The notes under the pieces were generated by a model. It was not told the DNA's origin, made no database searches, and saw nothing but the letters and a program-made list of their open reading frames with translations. From positions 1 through 64,000 of the forward strand of contig JAIRVB010000035.1 in the NCBI GenBank assembly GCA_031254105.1: a DNA stretch of 64,000 nt. The letters are read 5' to 3'. Below are positions 52,182-61,866 of the stretch, piece by piece (position 1 is the first letter of the stretch; each line of letters begins with the position of its first letter). The position numbers and the translations under genes were made by a program. Origin of the DNA: Chitinispirillales bacterium. GTDB taxonomy: Bacteria > Fibrobacterota > Chitinivibrionia > Chitinivibrionales > Chitinispirillaceae.

Positions 52182-52455
52182 TGAACAAAATACAGCCGGT
52201 GAACCATGCGTTAATCAGCAATTGCTTTTAAGGAAATTGACTTCAAGTTTGGTTCATGAGATGAGTAATCCGCTCACAGCTATTCTTGGTTTTTCCGATG
52301 CTATCATTGATAGATTACGCAACAATGAAGATATCGCCCAGGAAGAGTTAATGGAATATATGCAAATAATATCTCAGGAAACTTTTCGCTGCAGAAGTAT
52401 CATGGAAAATTTTTCAAAAGCTTTACGTAAAGAAATCACCGCTTGTCATGAGTAA
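52165..52455 (+). CDS. Stand-alone HisKA (DHp) domain protein without ATPase
   Basis: A 96-residue protein made of little more than a histidine kinase dimerisation and phospho-acceptor domain: SLVHEMSNPLTAILGFSDAI with His31, then MEYMQIISQETFRCRSIMEN. There is no HATPase domain, and the frame ends cleanly in KEITACHE. It overlaps rdgB by 17 bases and the NtrC-type gene by 8, so it is a genuine operon member rather than a truncated tail. It could act as a phosphotransfer protein for the following receiver or pair with a separate ATPase. That role is inferred. Confidence 0.75.
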   Translation: MNLSTNEQNTAGEPCVNQQLLLRKLTSSLVHEMSNPLTAILGFSDAIIDRLRNNEDIAQEELMEYMQIISQETFRCRSIMENFSKALRKEITACHE

Positions 52456-53842
52456 GGGTAAGATATTAATAGTTGATGATGAAGCTTCCCTGAGGCTGCT
52501 TCTTTCCGATGAACTTTCCAGAGCCGGTTATTCTGTTGATGCTGTTAGTGATGGGGAGTTAATTTTTGAAAGACTTAGTGAAGATAATTATCACGTTGTG
52601 CTTCTTGATATTGTCATGCCAAAAATGAATGGTTTTGACGCCCTGCGGCTTTTGAAACAGAAGAATGTACCGTCTGAAGTGATAATTCTTACCGGTAACG
52701 CCACGGTTGAAAGTGCGCTTGAGTGTATGAAGCTTGGCGCATTCGATTACGTAAGTAAACCTTACTCTTTAAACGAACTTATTATTTGTATTGAACGCGC
52801 TATAGAGCGTTATCAGGCAAAAATAAAAATCAGTGTACTCAGTGACGAACTGAAAAGGAGCGGGGTAAGTAATACTTTGCTTGGTAAAAGTAAAGTGATG
52901 CTTGATCTTAAGAGTATTTTGGAAAGAATCGCTCCTACGCATTCAACGGTACTTATTTTAGGTGACAGCGGAAGCGGAAAAGAGGTTGTCGCGCGAGCTA
53001 TACATACTCAGAGCCACAGGCATGAGAAGCCTTTTGTTCCTGTAAACTGCGCCACATTTTCGGAAACTCTTTTGGAGAGTGAACTTTTCGGATATGAGAA
53101 AGGCGCTTTCACAGATGCCAAGGTACAAAAACGCGGACTTGCCGAAATAGCGGATGGAGGCACTCTTTTTTTAGATGAAATCGGAGAAATACCGCTGCAT
53201 TTTCAGGCTAAACTTTTACGGTTTTTGGAAACAGGTGATATCCGGCGTGTAGGCGGCACTAAAGATATTACTCTTAACGTGCGCATTATTTGCGCGACTA
53301 ACCAACCGCTTGAGCAGTTGGTAAAGGAAAACAAGTTCAGAGAGGATCTGTTTTACCGGCTCAATGTTTTGTCTGTTGTTGTTCCTCCTCTAAAAGATCG
53401 TATTGATGATATACCTCTTCTGGTAAATCATTTTATTTTACAGCAGGGTTTTCAAAAACAGTTTGATAATAGCGCAATGGATGCCCTTAAGGCTTATACC
53501 TGGCGTGGCAACGTAAGAGAACTAAAAAATGTGGTGGAGAGAACCTGTATTCTCACACAAGGTAAAATTATTGGCTGCAATGAACTTTCATTTTTGCGTA
53601 CTAGTGGTACGTTTGCCAAAGGAACAATTGTTCTCAACGATGTGGTAAATAATCCCGCTGTCAATGAACAGATTGCCGATGCCAACGCCTTTACCCTTAA
53701 AGGTATGGAACGCAAACACATAATTCATGTTTTGGGTCTTGTTAATGGTCATAAAGCTAAAGCCGCGAAGGTTCTTGATATAAGCCAGAAAACTTTATAC
53801 CTTAAAATGAAATCGTATAATATTACTTCAGTTTATGAGTGA
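52448..53842 (+). CDS. NtrC-family sigma-54-dependent response regulator
   Basis: A 464-residue regulator. The receiver (1-125) has Asp54 in LLDIVMPKMNG, Thr in ILTGNATVESA and Lys in YVSKPYS. The AAA+ domain has Walker A GDSGSGKE (173-179), Walker B GGTLFLDEIGE and the sigma-54 loop written GAFTDA (219-224) instead of GAFTGA. A Fis-type HTH ends the protein (KAAKVLDISQKTLYLKMKSY). It should activate sigma-54 promoters after phosphorylation; the likely phosphate source is the DHp-only protein encoded just upstream or a kinase elsewhere. Targets are unknown. Confidence 0.92.
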   Translation: MSKGKILIVDDEASLRLLLSDELSRAGYSVDAVSDGELIFERLSEDNYHVVLLDIVMPKMNGFDALRLLKQKNVPSEVIILTGNATVESALECMKLGAFDYVSKPYSLNELIICIERAIERYQAKIKISVLSDELKRSGVSNTLLGKSKVMLDLKSILERIAPTHSTVLILGDSGSGKEVVARAIHTQSHRHEKPFVPVNCATFSETLLESELFGYEKGAFTDAKVQKRGLAEIADGGTLFLDEIGEIPLHFQAKLLRFLETGDIRRVGGTKDITLNVRIICATNQPLEQLVKENKFREDLFYRLNVLSVVVPPLKDRIDDIPLLVNHFILQQGFQKQFDNSAMDALKAYTWRGNVRELKNVVERTCILTQGKIIGCNELSFLRTSGTFAKGTIVLNDVVNNPAVNEQIADANAFTLKGMERKHIIHVLGLVNGHKAKAAKVLDISQKTLYLKMKSYNITSVYE

Positions 53843-53890
53843 ATAAAAAGATCTCTTTATATTACCCCGCGGAAAGTTGTTAGCCTGCTG

Positions 53891-55531
53891 TTAAGCAGAG
53901 TTTTTGACCGCCCGTCTTCTCAGTAATCCTCCTATGGAATCTTTGAACTTTTGCAGCTTTAATATTTCATATAGCAGGAAAACTATCATTAAAGATGGCA
54001 GAGATGCCGCTAAGCAGATAAATATCGCCTGTACCCTTTTTAAGTCACTAATAATAAAACTTTCAAGCTGCTGGCGGATAGCAAAACAGAGCGCCGCGCC
54101 CACTGCTGAAATCAAAAATATTTTAGCAAGTTTAACAGCCTCTTTTTTTACCGCCCCGAGCCCTCCGTAACGCTTTCCCCAGATTGTGTACAGGATGAGG
54201 AACTGCGAGGTCATTGCAGCGCTTGCCGCAAGACCAAGACCCGCGGCTCCTATCTGTCTACTAAACAGATAATACAAAGGAATACTAAGCAGCGACACCG
54301 AAGTACTTATGATCATAGGTAAAAGTGTTTTTTGCATTGCGTAAAACGGTCTTGCTGCAAGAATGCAAACGGAACTCGCGAAAGCACCCAGTAAATATGT
54401 TGTGAATACGGAAACTGTTTCTGCTGTTGATTCTTCGGTAAAGCGCCCATGTTCATAGAGAATGAGAATGATCTGGGGGGCAAGCGCCATCATTATTCCT
54501 GTGAGCGGCAGCAGATAGAGCGCGATACGGTTTATCATGTTGTTAAGCAGTTCGGTCATTTTACCATAAGCTTTTTCTGCCGCCAGGCGGGAGAGGTAAG
54601 GATAGAAAGCCACACCGGACGCCTGACCGAATATTCCCACAAGAATCATCATCGTGCGCAGCGCATAGTTTGCGCTTGCGACAGAACCGCTTTCTAAAAA
54701 GGAAGCGAAAAATCTAAAAAATATCTCATTGGAAAATGTCATCCCAAGTCCCGCGACCAGGGGTATTGTAATTTTGACATAGTGGATGAACTCCGGGTCG
54801 CGAAGCGAAAAACGAAAACGGTATTCCAGACCGACTTTTAAAGCCCCCGGTAGCTGCACCGCAACGTTTCCGATAAACGCGCCTCCCAATACTCCCCACG
54901 CAAATCCCTCTATGCCAAAGCGGGGGCCAAGTACAATCCCACCGGCAATGATGCCGAGATTGTAACACAAAGGAGAAAGCGCGGGCAAAAAGAACCGCTG
55001 GTTGGCGTACTGAACAGCCATTAAAAATGCCCCCCAGTAAAAGAACATCTGAGCAGGCAATATGATTCGCGTGAGGCGCACGGTCAGTTCAAAAGTTTGG
55101 GGATCCTGAGTTTTAAGACCGGTAAATGACAGAAAGTATGGCGCAAGATAAACTGACAACGGCAGAAACAGGGCGAAGCCGGCCGAACCGATGGTAATAA
55201 GATTTGAAAAGGTCTTCCAGGCCTCTTCATGATCATTTTTAGCAAGATATTTCTGAAAAATCGGTATGAATGTAACTGATAAAAAACCACCGGCAAGGAA
55301 ATGGTTGAGAAGCTCTGGTATGAGAAACGCGGCGACATAGGCATCCATCTCGCCTGAAGTTCCTCCAAGGTTTGCAAGTGTAACCTCTCTAAGCGTTCCC
55401 GTAAGGCGGCTGAGAAAAACCGATCCCATCATTATAATGGTTGCTATGGATATGGAGCGGCTGAGCGAATGTTGCTCCTGAGAAGAATTTTTCTGGTTTG
55501 TGTCAGTGTCTTTTTGAGATTGTTTTGCCAT
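53891..55531 (-). CDS. murJ: Lipid II flippase MurJ
   Basis: A 546-residue membrane protein of the MOP exporter superfamily with about 14 membrane spans, which moves lipid II across the inner membrane for peptidoglycan synthesis. The N-terminal GSVFLSRLTGTLREVTLANL with its Arg, GEMDAYVAAFLIPELLNHFL and AGGFLSVTFIPIFQKYL are family hallmarks. The NH2-terminal tail (about 25 residues, Gln/Ser-rich) is a cytoplasmic extension. It is convergent with the NtrC-type gene. Confidence 0.95.
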   Translation of the reverse strand: MAKQSQKDTDTNQKNSSQEQHSLSRSISIATIIMMGSVFLSRLTGTLREVTLANLGGTSGEMDAYVAAFLIPELLNHFLAGGFLSVTFIPIFQKYLAKNDHEEAWKTFSNLITIGSAGFALFLPLSVYLAPYFLSFTGLKTQDPQTFELTVRLTRIILPAQMFFYWGAFLMAVQYANQRFFLPALSPLCYNLGIIAGGIVLGPRFGIEGFAWGVLGGAFIGNVAVQLPGALKVGLEYRFRFSLRDPEFIHYVKITIPLVAGLGMTFSNEIFFRFFASFLESGSVASANYALRTMMILVGIFGQASGVAFYPYLSRLAAEKAYGKMTELLNNMINRIALYLLPLTGIMMALAPQIILILYEHGRFTEESTAETVSVFTTYLLGAFASSVCILAARPFYAMQKTLLPMIISTSVSLLSIPLYYLFSRQIGAAGLGLAASAAMTSQFLILYTIWGKRYGGLGAVKKEAVKLAKIFLISAVGAALCFAIRQQLESFIISDLKRVQAIFICLAASLPSLMIVFLLYEILKLQKFKDSIGGLLRRRAVKNSA

Positions 55532-55685
55532 AGAAGATAAAACTACACCTTGCGGGACAGATAAGGCAACTTATTATACGCTGTCAATAAAAACGGAAAA
55601 CTTAAGAACCCGCTCCTTGCTTTCGCGGAGATGACAGATGATATAACAACTGTTGATCTTTGTAAGAAGGCGCACAACCGTTGGT

Positions 55686-55715
55686 ATAAAAAAGGCCCTC
55701 AACAGGAGAGCCTTT
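55686..55715 (-). terminator. Rho-independent terminator
   Basis: On the minus strand AAAGGCTCTC and GAGGGCCTTT pair around CTGTT, then TTTATACC follows with six T in all. It lies 20 bases past the stop of the Lys-rich HTH gene. Confidence 0.75.
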
Positions 55716-55733
55716 ACATACAAAAGTAAGTAG

Positions 55734-56057
55734 TTACTTCCTTTTCTTCTTTGCGGTTTTCTTACCGGCAGCTTTTTTAACTTTGATTTTGCCTTTCGCT
55801 TCGTTAATAATTCGATAGGTCTGAGAAACAGACAGGTCAAATTTTTTAGCCAGGGAAGTTCCTGATTCCCCGGAGTCGTAAGCCTCAACAATTTCGGCAT
55901 TTCTCTCGGGATTGCTAACAATTGATGAATCAATACCGTACTTCTTGCGCATCTGATGAACAGCCTGGCGTGTAATCCCGAACAACTCACCAATGGCAGC
56001 GTCAGTTTTGTGTTTCTTCTGCAATTTAGCAAGCTGAGCTTTTGTGATTCTAGCCAT
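55734..56057 (-). CDS. Small HTH protein with Lys-rich tail
   Basis: A 107-residue DNA-binding protein. Two helix-turn-helix-like segments appear: TDAAIGELFGITRQAVHQMR and GTSLAKKFDLSVSQTYRIIN. The last 20 residues are almost all Lys, Ala and Arg (AAGKKTAKKKRK), like histone H1-type tails. This points to a nucleoid-associated or general DNA-binding role, although a specific regulator is possible. It has its own terminator and a roughly 430-bp upstream region. The start ATG is preceded by GGGGAG. Confidence 0.8.
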   Translation of the reverse strand: MARITKAQLAKLQKKHKTDAAIGELFGITRQAVHQMRKKYGIDSSIVSNPERNAEIVEAYDSGESGTSLAKKFDLSVSQTYRIINEAKGKIKVKKAAGKKTAKKKRK

Positions 56058-56551
56058 AGTAACTACTCCCCTTTTAGAAAAAAGTGACGGTTGTAAAAAG
56101 TTTTATTTTTGCAAGTGATATTACAATTTTGTAGAGCTGCGCACTCATGGACGATGAGATATAAATATCTTTGTTACTATAAGTATACAATGTTTTTTCC
56201 CTAAATGCAAGTGTTTGCAACAAGGAATCTCATTATTTGAACGTAAACAATACAATTTATAATCCGGCATATGGTATTTTATAACTTTACCGATAATACG
56301 AGTTGATTTCTATTAAATAATGTCAATCCGAATTATACGGATGCAATTTACGGCGTTCATTACTGATGCCTGTTTTATTGAGTGAAGGCAAATTATCCGC
56401 AGAGGAAAAATTTTGATTACTATTATATCTTCCACGCTTTCCTTGCGTTTTTCTATATTATATAGTTTCAAAGACAACTCTCCTGTTTGGGAGGGTGATG
56501 TTCTTTCCGAATAAAAATATCGTAAACGGCAGCATATACAAAGGAGCAAGC
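56058..56551. other. About 490-bp divergent intergenic region
   Basis: AT-rich DNA between the Lys-rich HTH gene (minus) and gpmI (plus). A small hairpin CTCTCCTGTTTGGGAGGG lies near 56480-56498, shortly before gpmI. I see no gene or named regulatory element. Confidence 0.45.
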
Positions 56552-58075
56552 ATGAAAAAAAGACCTGTGTGTCTGATTCTGAGGGACGGCTGGGGTAAGG
56601 GTAAAGATGTCCCCGCAAACGCAATTTATATGGCGAAAACTCCATTTACCGACGCGTATGAAAAGGAAAACCCGACAACGCTGCTTCAAACTTCCGGTCT
56701 TAGTGTAGGGCTTCCTAAGGGTTATCAGGGTAACAGCGAAGTAGGACATCTGAACATAGGCGCCGGACGCACAATTTATCAGAGCCTCACAAAAATTGAT
56801 AAAAGTATTGAAGATGGAGATTTTTTTACTAATGAGGCTTTTTTGAAGGCCATCAGTTTTGCGAAGGAGAACGGCGGGAATTTGCATCTGATAGGGTTGA
56901 TTCAAGAGGAGGGCGTTCACGCGGTTACACGCCACTGCATATCGCTGCTCGAACTCTGTCGTGATAAGGGACTCTCAAATGTCCTCATACACGCAATAAC
57001 CGATGGACGTGACACTCCTCCGCAGTCAGCAATGAAGCACATGGACTTTTTGCAAAAAGGAATTGATGAAGCTGGTGTGGGACGGGTGGCGACAGTAATC
57101 GGCCGCTACTTCGCGATGGACCGCGACAACCGCTGGGACAGAACGGAACTTGCGTACAGAGCTATTATGGAAGGTAAGGGTGTTGAGGCTGGCAGTTGGA
57201 AGGAAGCTATAGAGCGGTCTTACGCTGAAGGTATAAACGATGAGTTTATAAAGCCGCATATCTTAAATTATAAAGGTATCTCCTCCAAAGATTCTGTCAT
57301 ATTTTTTAACTTTAGATTCGACCGCACTCGTCAACTTACAAAAGCAATGGTTGAACCGTCATTTAACGAGTTTAAACGCGGTGAGTTAGTTAAATGCTTT
57401 GTAGCCATGACCCATTATTATGATAATGGAAATTTTATTGAGGCTTTTCCTGAAATGAAAAATACAAATCTCCTTGGTGAAGTACTTTCAAATAACGGTT
57501 TAAAGCAGCTGCGTTGCGCTGAAACGGAAAAGTATGCGCATGTCACTTTTTTCTTTAATGGTCAGCGTAATGACCCTTTTCCGAATGAGGAGAGAATTTT
57601 AGTTGAAAGTCCTAAAGTCGCCACATATGATTTGAAGCCTGAGATGAGCGTTATTGAGGTTAAAGATAAGCTTGTTGAAGCGATAAGCAGCGGTAAATAC
57701 GATGCGGTGATCTGCAACCTTGCCAATTGCGATATGGTTGGTCATACGGGAGTTTATGACGCTATTATTAAAGCTGTGGAAACTGTTGACACATGCGTTC
57801 ACGATATAGTCGAAGCCGCCTTAAAGCAGGGCGGGGCGTGTATTCTTTCCGCTGATCACGGAAACGCTGAACAGACCAAACTTGACGACGGCGTAACGCC
57901 GATGACTTCGCATACTACAAATCCTGTGCAGTTGACAATTATAGGCGCGGGTAGTCTGAAACTGCGTGAAGGCGGTACCCTTGCTGACATTGCTCCAACA
58001 ATGTTGCGGATTATGGGAATAGAAGCTCCTGCGGAGATGACGGGAAAATCGCTGATTGAATCAGGGCTTGCATGA
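56552..58075 (+). CDS. gpmI: 2,3-bisphosphoglycerate-independent phosphoglycerate mutase
   Basis: A 507-residue metalloenzyme of glycolysis that interconverts 3- and 2-phosphoglycerate. The phosphoserine is Ser62 in GNSEVGHLNIGAGR. Metal and substrate residues are in RDGWG, ITDGRDTPP, RYFAMDRDNRWDR, FFNFRFDR, NCDMVGHTG and SADHGNAEQ. AAAGGAG lies before the ATG at 56552; a frame 19 codons longer has no site. The nadE start overlaps its TGA by four bases (ATGA), so the two are translationally coupled. Confidence 0.96.
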   Translation: MKKRPVCLILRDGWGKGKDVPANAIYMAKTPFTDAYEKENPTTLLQTSGLSVGLPKGYQGNSEVGHLNIGAGRTIYQSLTKIDKSIEDGDFFTNEAFLKAISFAKENGGNLHLIGLIQEEGVHAVTRHCISLLELCRDKGLSNVLIHAITDGRDTPPQSAMKHMDFLQKGIDEAGVGRVATVIGRYFAMDRDNRWDRTELAYRAIMEGKGVEAGSWKEAIERSYAEGINDEFIKPHILNYKGISSKDSVIFFNFRFDRTRQLTKAMVEPSFNEFKRGELVKCFVAMTHYYDNGNFIEAFPEMKNTNLLGEVLSNNGLKQLRCAETEKYAHVTFFFNGQRNDPFPNEERILVESPKVATYDLKPEMSVIEVKDKLVEAISSGKYDAVICNLANCDMVGHTGVYDAIIKAVETVDTCVHDIVEAALKQGGACILSADHGNAEQTKLDDGVTPMTSHTTNPVQLTIIGAGSLKLREGGTLADIAPTMLRIMGIEAPAEMTGKSLIESGLA

Positions 58076-59718
58076 AAATAGCTCTATGCCAGCTCAATCC
58101 ACTGGTCGGGGATCTCTTTGGCAATGCGGATACTGTTATCCGTGTACTTCATGAGACATCCCCAAAGAAACCGGATCTGCTGGTATTCCCGGAGCTTTTT
58201 TTATCGGGCTATCCTCCGCGTGATTTACTTGAAGAAAAATGGTTTATTGACAAAAATTTAGCGGCTGTTGATAAAATAAAAGAAGTTACCCGTTCCTTCT
58301 CTGATACAGGAATTATCGTGGGAAGCGTTATGCTTTCTAATACTGTAAATGGGAAAGGGCTCTTTAATTCGGCGCTGCTTATATATGCGGGAGAGATTCT
58401 GTTTCAGCAGAATAAATCGTTGCTGCCGTTTTATGATGTTTTCGATGAGAATAGATATTTTGATCCTTCGCCATCAGTTTCAATTGTAAAATTTAAAGGT
58501 GAAACGCTTGGCATAAGTATCTGCGAAGATGCCTGGAATGATGAAGAACTGTTCATATACAGACGTTACACCAGTGATCCCATCGGGGAGATGGTTGCGG
58601 CTGGAGCAACGCTTCTTATTAATATTTCCGCCTCGCCTTTTTTTTTAAGAAAACAAAATTTACGCAAAGGGGTGATGCGTAATCACGCGGTTAAGCATGG
58701 CCTGCCTTTTGTTTTTGTAAATCAAATCGGCGGAAACGATGAACTTGTTTTTGACGGTTTTAGTAAAGTTTTTGATTCATATGGAAATGTGTGTTGTCAA
58801 TTGCCGGCTTTTCGTGAAGAGGTAGTGGTCTTCAATACTTCGGAGGTTGTCAGTCCGATCAAAACTGCAAAGAGTGATGAAATGGAGTCGCTGCATGATG
58901 CTCTGACGCTTGGGCTTTTTGATTATGTAAAAAAATGCGGTCTTTCGAAAGTGGTTATCGGTCTTTCAGGTGGTATAGACTGCGCGGTTGTGTGCGCTTT
59001 GGCTGTTGGAGCGTTTGGAAAGGAAAATGTTTGGGGTATAGCCATGCCGTCGCGCTACTCTTCTGAGGAGAGCGTTATTGACGCCCGTGAGTTAGCTTCC
59101 AATCTTGAGATAAAATTTTCTATTATCAATATAGAGGAATCGTTCAGTGCTTTCCTCAATACATTGCAACCATTATTTAAAGACACTCAATGCGGTATTG
59201 CCGAAGAAAACCTTCAGGCACGTATACGCGGCACACTGCTGATGGCTTTATCAAACAAATTCGGCCATATGGTGCTTGTGACAAGTAACAAAAGTGAAAC
59301 CGCAATGGGTTACAGCACGTTATATGGCGATATGAACGGAGGTTTGGGGGTCATTTCGGATCTCTACAAAGGCATGGTTTACAAACTTGCCGCATATATC
59401 AACAGAAACAGGGAGATCATCCCTCGCCGGACAATTGATAAAGCGCCATCAGCCGAACTGCGGCCAAATCAGAAAGATGAGGATTCACTTCCCCCATACC
59501 CAGTATTAGACTCGGTTTTAGAAATGATTATCGAAAAGGGCAAATCGGCGGCTGAGATAGCGGCAGCCGGATATGACGCGGATATGGTAAAATGGATCGC
59601 CAAAATGGTTGCCGCAAATGAATACAAGCGCCGTCAGTCAGCTCCCGGATTGAAAGTAACCGGTAAAGCTTTCGGGTCGGGAAGACGTTTCCCGCTTGCC
59701 GCGAAATATAATTGGTAA
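58072..59718 (+). CDS. nadE: Glutamine-dependent NAD(+) synthetase
   Basis: A 548-residue two-domain enzyme that amidates nicotinate adenine dinucleotide with ATP. The N-terminal nitrilase-like glutaminase holds Glu (FPELFLSGYPPRD), Lys and the nucleophile Cys in ISICEDAWND (near 151). The C-terminal synthetase starts near 290 with the PP-loop LSGGIDCAVVCALA; the usual SGGIDS reads SGGIDC. TSNKSETAMGYSTLYGD and ELRPNQKDEDSLP are canonical. It overlaps gpmI by four bases and is followed nine bases later by a glycosyltransferase. Confidence 0.95.
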   Translation: MKIALCQLNPLVGDLFGNADTVIRVLHETSPKKPDLLVFPELFLSGYPPRDLLEEKWFIDKNLAAVDKIKEVTRSFSDTGIIVGSVMLSNTVNGKGLFNSALLIYAGEILFQQNKSLLPFYDVFDENRYFDPSPSVSIVKFKGETLGISICEDAWNDEELFIYRRYTSDPIGEMVAAGATLLINISASPFFLRKQNLRKGVMRNHAVKHGLPFVFVNQIGGNDELVFDGFSKVFDSYGNVCCQLPAFREEVVVFNTSEVVSPIKTAKSDEMESLHDALTLGLFDYVKKCGLSKVVIGLSGGIDCAVVCALAVGAFGKENVWGIAMPSRYSSEESVIDARELASNLEIKFSIINIEESFSAFLNTLQPLFKDTQCGIAEENLQARIRGTLLMALSNKFGHMVLVTSNKSETAMGYSTLYGDMNGGLGVISDLYKGMVYKLAAYINRNREIIPRRTIDKAPSAELRPNQKDEDSLPPYPVLDSVLEMIIEKGKSAAEIAAAGYDADMVKWIAKMVAANEYKRRQSAPGLKVTGKAFGSGRRFPLAAKYNW

Positions 59719-59727
59719 AGGTAATTT

Positions 59728-60864
59728 ATGACGTTCATTATAGTAATCTCAACACTCGGGTTTACCGCTGTTATATTCTTTTTACGCAACGGTTTGTACC
59801 GTCTTGATTCCGCTTCAGGTGAAGAAAACAATCTCTCTTTTTCTGTAGTGGTAGCTGCACGTAATGAAGAACGCAATATCGAAAAATGTTTACAAACGAT
59901 ATTTACTCAGAACCTATCAGACGATCGTTATGAGGTGATAGTTATTAATGACAGATCTCAAGACACAACACCGGAGATTTTGTGTAATTTGCAAAAACGT
60001 TTTCAAAATTTAAAAGTCATAACCATTACTGAGACTCCTGCGGGGATATCACCCAAAAAATACGCGGTATCAAAGGGCATAGAAACCGCGGTAAACGAGA
60101 TAATAGTTTTTACAGATGCGGATTGTGTTGTACAGCCTGAGTGGCTCTCCACAATCGGCAGATACTTTAAACCGGACACCGGACTTGTTCAGGGGATAAC
60201 ATCTTACGAATATATAGACGGGATGAACAAATTATTTTTCGGACTTCAGGCGATTGACTTTCTCTCCCATGGAGTAATAGCCGCCGCCGCAATCGGTTGC
60301 GGTCTTCCCATTAATTCCAACGCGAACAACCTTGCTTTTCGTAAATCAGCGTTTGAAGAGATAGGCGGTTATGGAGCTGATAATAAGGTCGTGTTGGGTG
60401 ATGATGACCATCTCCTGCAGAGAGTTTGGAAAAGTAAACGGTGGAAAGTGCGCTTTATGGCTGACAATCGGGCAAATGTAGAAACAGCTCCAACTCCAAC
60501 GGTTGGCGCTGTTTTTGAACAACGCAGACGCTGGGGGTCGGTAACAGTGCATTACAGGCCCAGTCAAGTTTTATTATTATCGGCTGTTTTTCTGTTTTAT
60601 CTTACCATTGCGTTTACGGCGGTCGCTTCTTTTTTTGACGCTTCTTATTTATCGGTCACAATTTCTCTGCTTTTTGTCAAATTAGCCGGAGAGTTGGTTT
60701 TACTTATCCCTGGTACCAGGATTTTCGGTAAAAAAAATTTAAGAATATTCATACCGCCAGCTTCACTCATTCAACTTCCAATGGTTCTTGCGGCAGTACT
60801 GCTTGGGGTATTTTGCAGATTTGAATGGAAGGGGCAGAAGCTTGCGAGAACAATGCGGAAATAA
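59728..60864 (+). CDS. Membrane-bound family 2 glycosyltransferase
   Basis: A 378-residue GT2 enzyme. An N-terminal membrane span (about 1-20) leads to a GT-A domain: VVVAARNEERNIEKCLQTIF, VIVINDRSQDTT, VFTDADCVVQPEW (DxD-like) and GDDDHLLQRV, with QRRRWGSV at the end. Two to three membrane spans follow (about 285-370). QxxRW marks processive-type or polyprenyl-sugar transferases, but the product is unknown; lipid or surface glycan assembly is likely. It ends the gpmI-nadE-GT2 transcription unit. GGTAA precedes the ATG. Confidence 0.88.
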   Translation: MTFIIVISTLGFTAVIFFLRNGLYRLDSASGEENNLSFSVVVAARNEERNIEKCLQTIFTQNLSDDRYEVIVINDRSQDTTPEILCNLQKRFQNLKVITITETPAGISPKKYAVSKGIETAVNEIIVFTDADCVVQPEWLSTIGRYFKPDTGLVQGITSYEYIDGMNKLFFGLQAIDFLSHGVIAAAAIGCGLPINSNANNLAFRKSAFEEIGGYGADNKVVLGDDDHLLQRVWKSKRWKVRFMADNRANVETAPTPTVGAVFEQRRRWGSVTVHYRPSQVLLLSAVFLFYLTIAFTAVASFFDASYLSVTISLLFVKLAGELVLLIPGTRIFGKKNLRIFIPPASLIQLPMVLAAVLLGVFCRFEWKGQKLARTMRK

Positions 60865-60950
60865 AAATCATAAGAATTGGATTCATCGAGATAAAAAACT
60901 CCAAAGTCTTATTTTTATTTTTGCGTTTGAGAATTTTCTTTCCGCATTGC

Positions 60951-61748
60951 TTACTGCCTCGGCAAAGAACATCCTCTGAGATTGGCGTCAACCAGGCTTA
61001 CTTTTTGCAAAAGTGAATCACTAAAAAAAACAAGCGACAAATTGGCTTGATTCATTAAGACGTTTGTAAATGCGGAGCGGGCGAAATTGCTGCCGCGAAG
61101 ATCCGCGCCGGAGAAGTCGCTGTTTTCGACAATAATAAAACGGCCGTCTACACCGCTGAAATCGGCATTCTTAAAATCACAGTCACACAGCTTAGCCTCA
61201 TTCATATGAGCTCCCTTGAATGTAGCGCCATGACCTTTTATGCCTGACATTTTGACTTTTCTGAGATCGGTTCGCGTAAAGTCAGCTTCGCTGAGATCAC
61301 TTGCTGTTAAATCCGCGCCCCCCAGATTTGCGGTAGTAAGTTTGGCGCCTCGCAGATTAACGTTAGTTATCAACGCACGGGCCATTCTGGCTCCGTAAAG
61401 AAGAGTGTCAGAGAGATCAGCGCCGGAAAGATCAGCATCGCTCATGTTTACGCCGGTCAGATCAGCGCTTCTGAAATTTACATCCTGTAGATTGCTTCCG
61501 GTAAATGTTGAGTTAATTACATTTACACCTTCAAGACTCCAGCCGCTTAAATCATAGCCGGAAAGAAGCATTCCACGCAGATTTACCCTGTTTTCTTCAG
61601 AGCTGCGGATGTACTGCTCCCAACCATCTCTGTCCTCATGGGTCAACGCATCCTGAAATCGTCCAAGGTCATCTACACTACCCTGAAAACGATCCGTTAA
61701 CCGTATGTCTATCATTTGCTCACCCATTAATCCAAAACTCCCCATCAT
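60951..61748 (-). CDS. Pentapeptide-repeat protein
   Basis: A 265-residue right-handed beta-helix protein made of A(D/N)LXX repeats: LTGVNMSDADLSGADLSDTL, GANMARALITNVNLRGAKL and TTANLGGADLTASDLSEADF. The first 60 residues lack repeats (DLGRFQDALTHEDRDGWEQ). Pentapeptide proteins can mimic DNA (as in gyrase protection) or act as scaffolds; nothing here decides. Several ATG codons lie at the front (61748, 61727, 61715); the last has GGGTGAG before it and may be the true start. Confidence 0.85.
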   Translation of the reverse strand: MMGSFGLMGEQMIDIRLTDRFQGSVDDLGRFQDALTHEDRDGWEQYIRSSEENRVNLRGMLLSGYDLSGWSLEGVNVINSTFTGSNLQDVNFRSADLTGVNMSDADLSGADLSDTLLYGARMARALITNVNLRGAKLTTANLGGADLTASDLSEADFTRTDLRKVKMSGIKGHGATFKGAHMNEAKLCDCDFKNADFSGVDGRFIIVENSDFSGADLRGSNFARSAFTNVLMNQANLSLVFFSDSLLQKVSLVDANLRGCSLPRQ

Positions 61749-61866
61749 ATATAAGTATGGTTTAATCGCACTAGAATGTCAAGCAAAGCAAATGGAATTC
61801 CAAAAAAACAGAAAATATGAACCCCTGCGCGCTTCAACAGAATGTCATCCTGTCTTTATTTGTACA

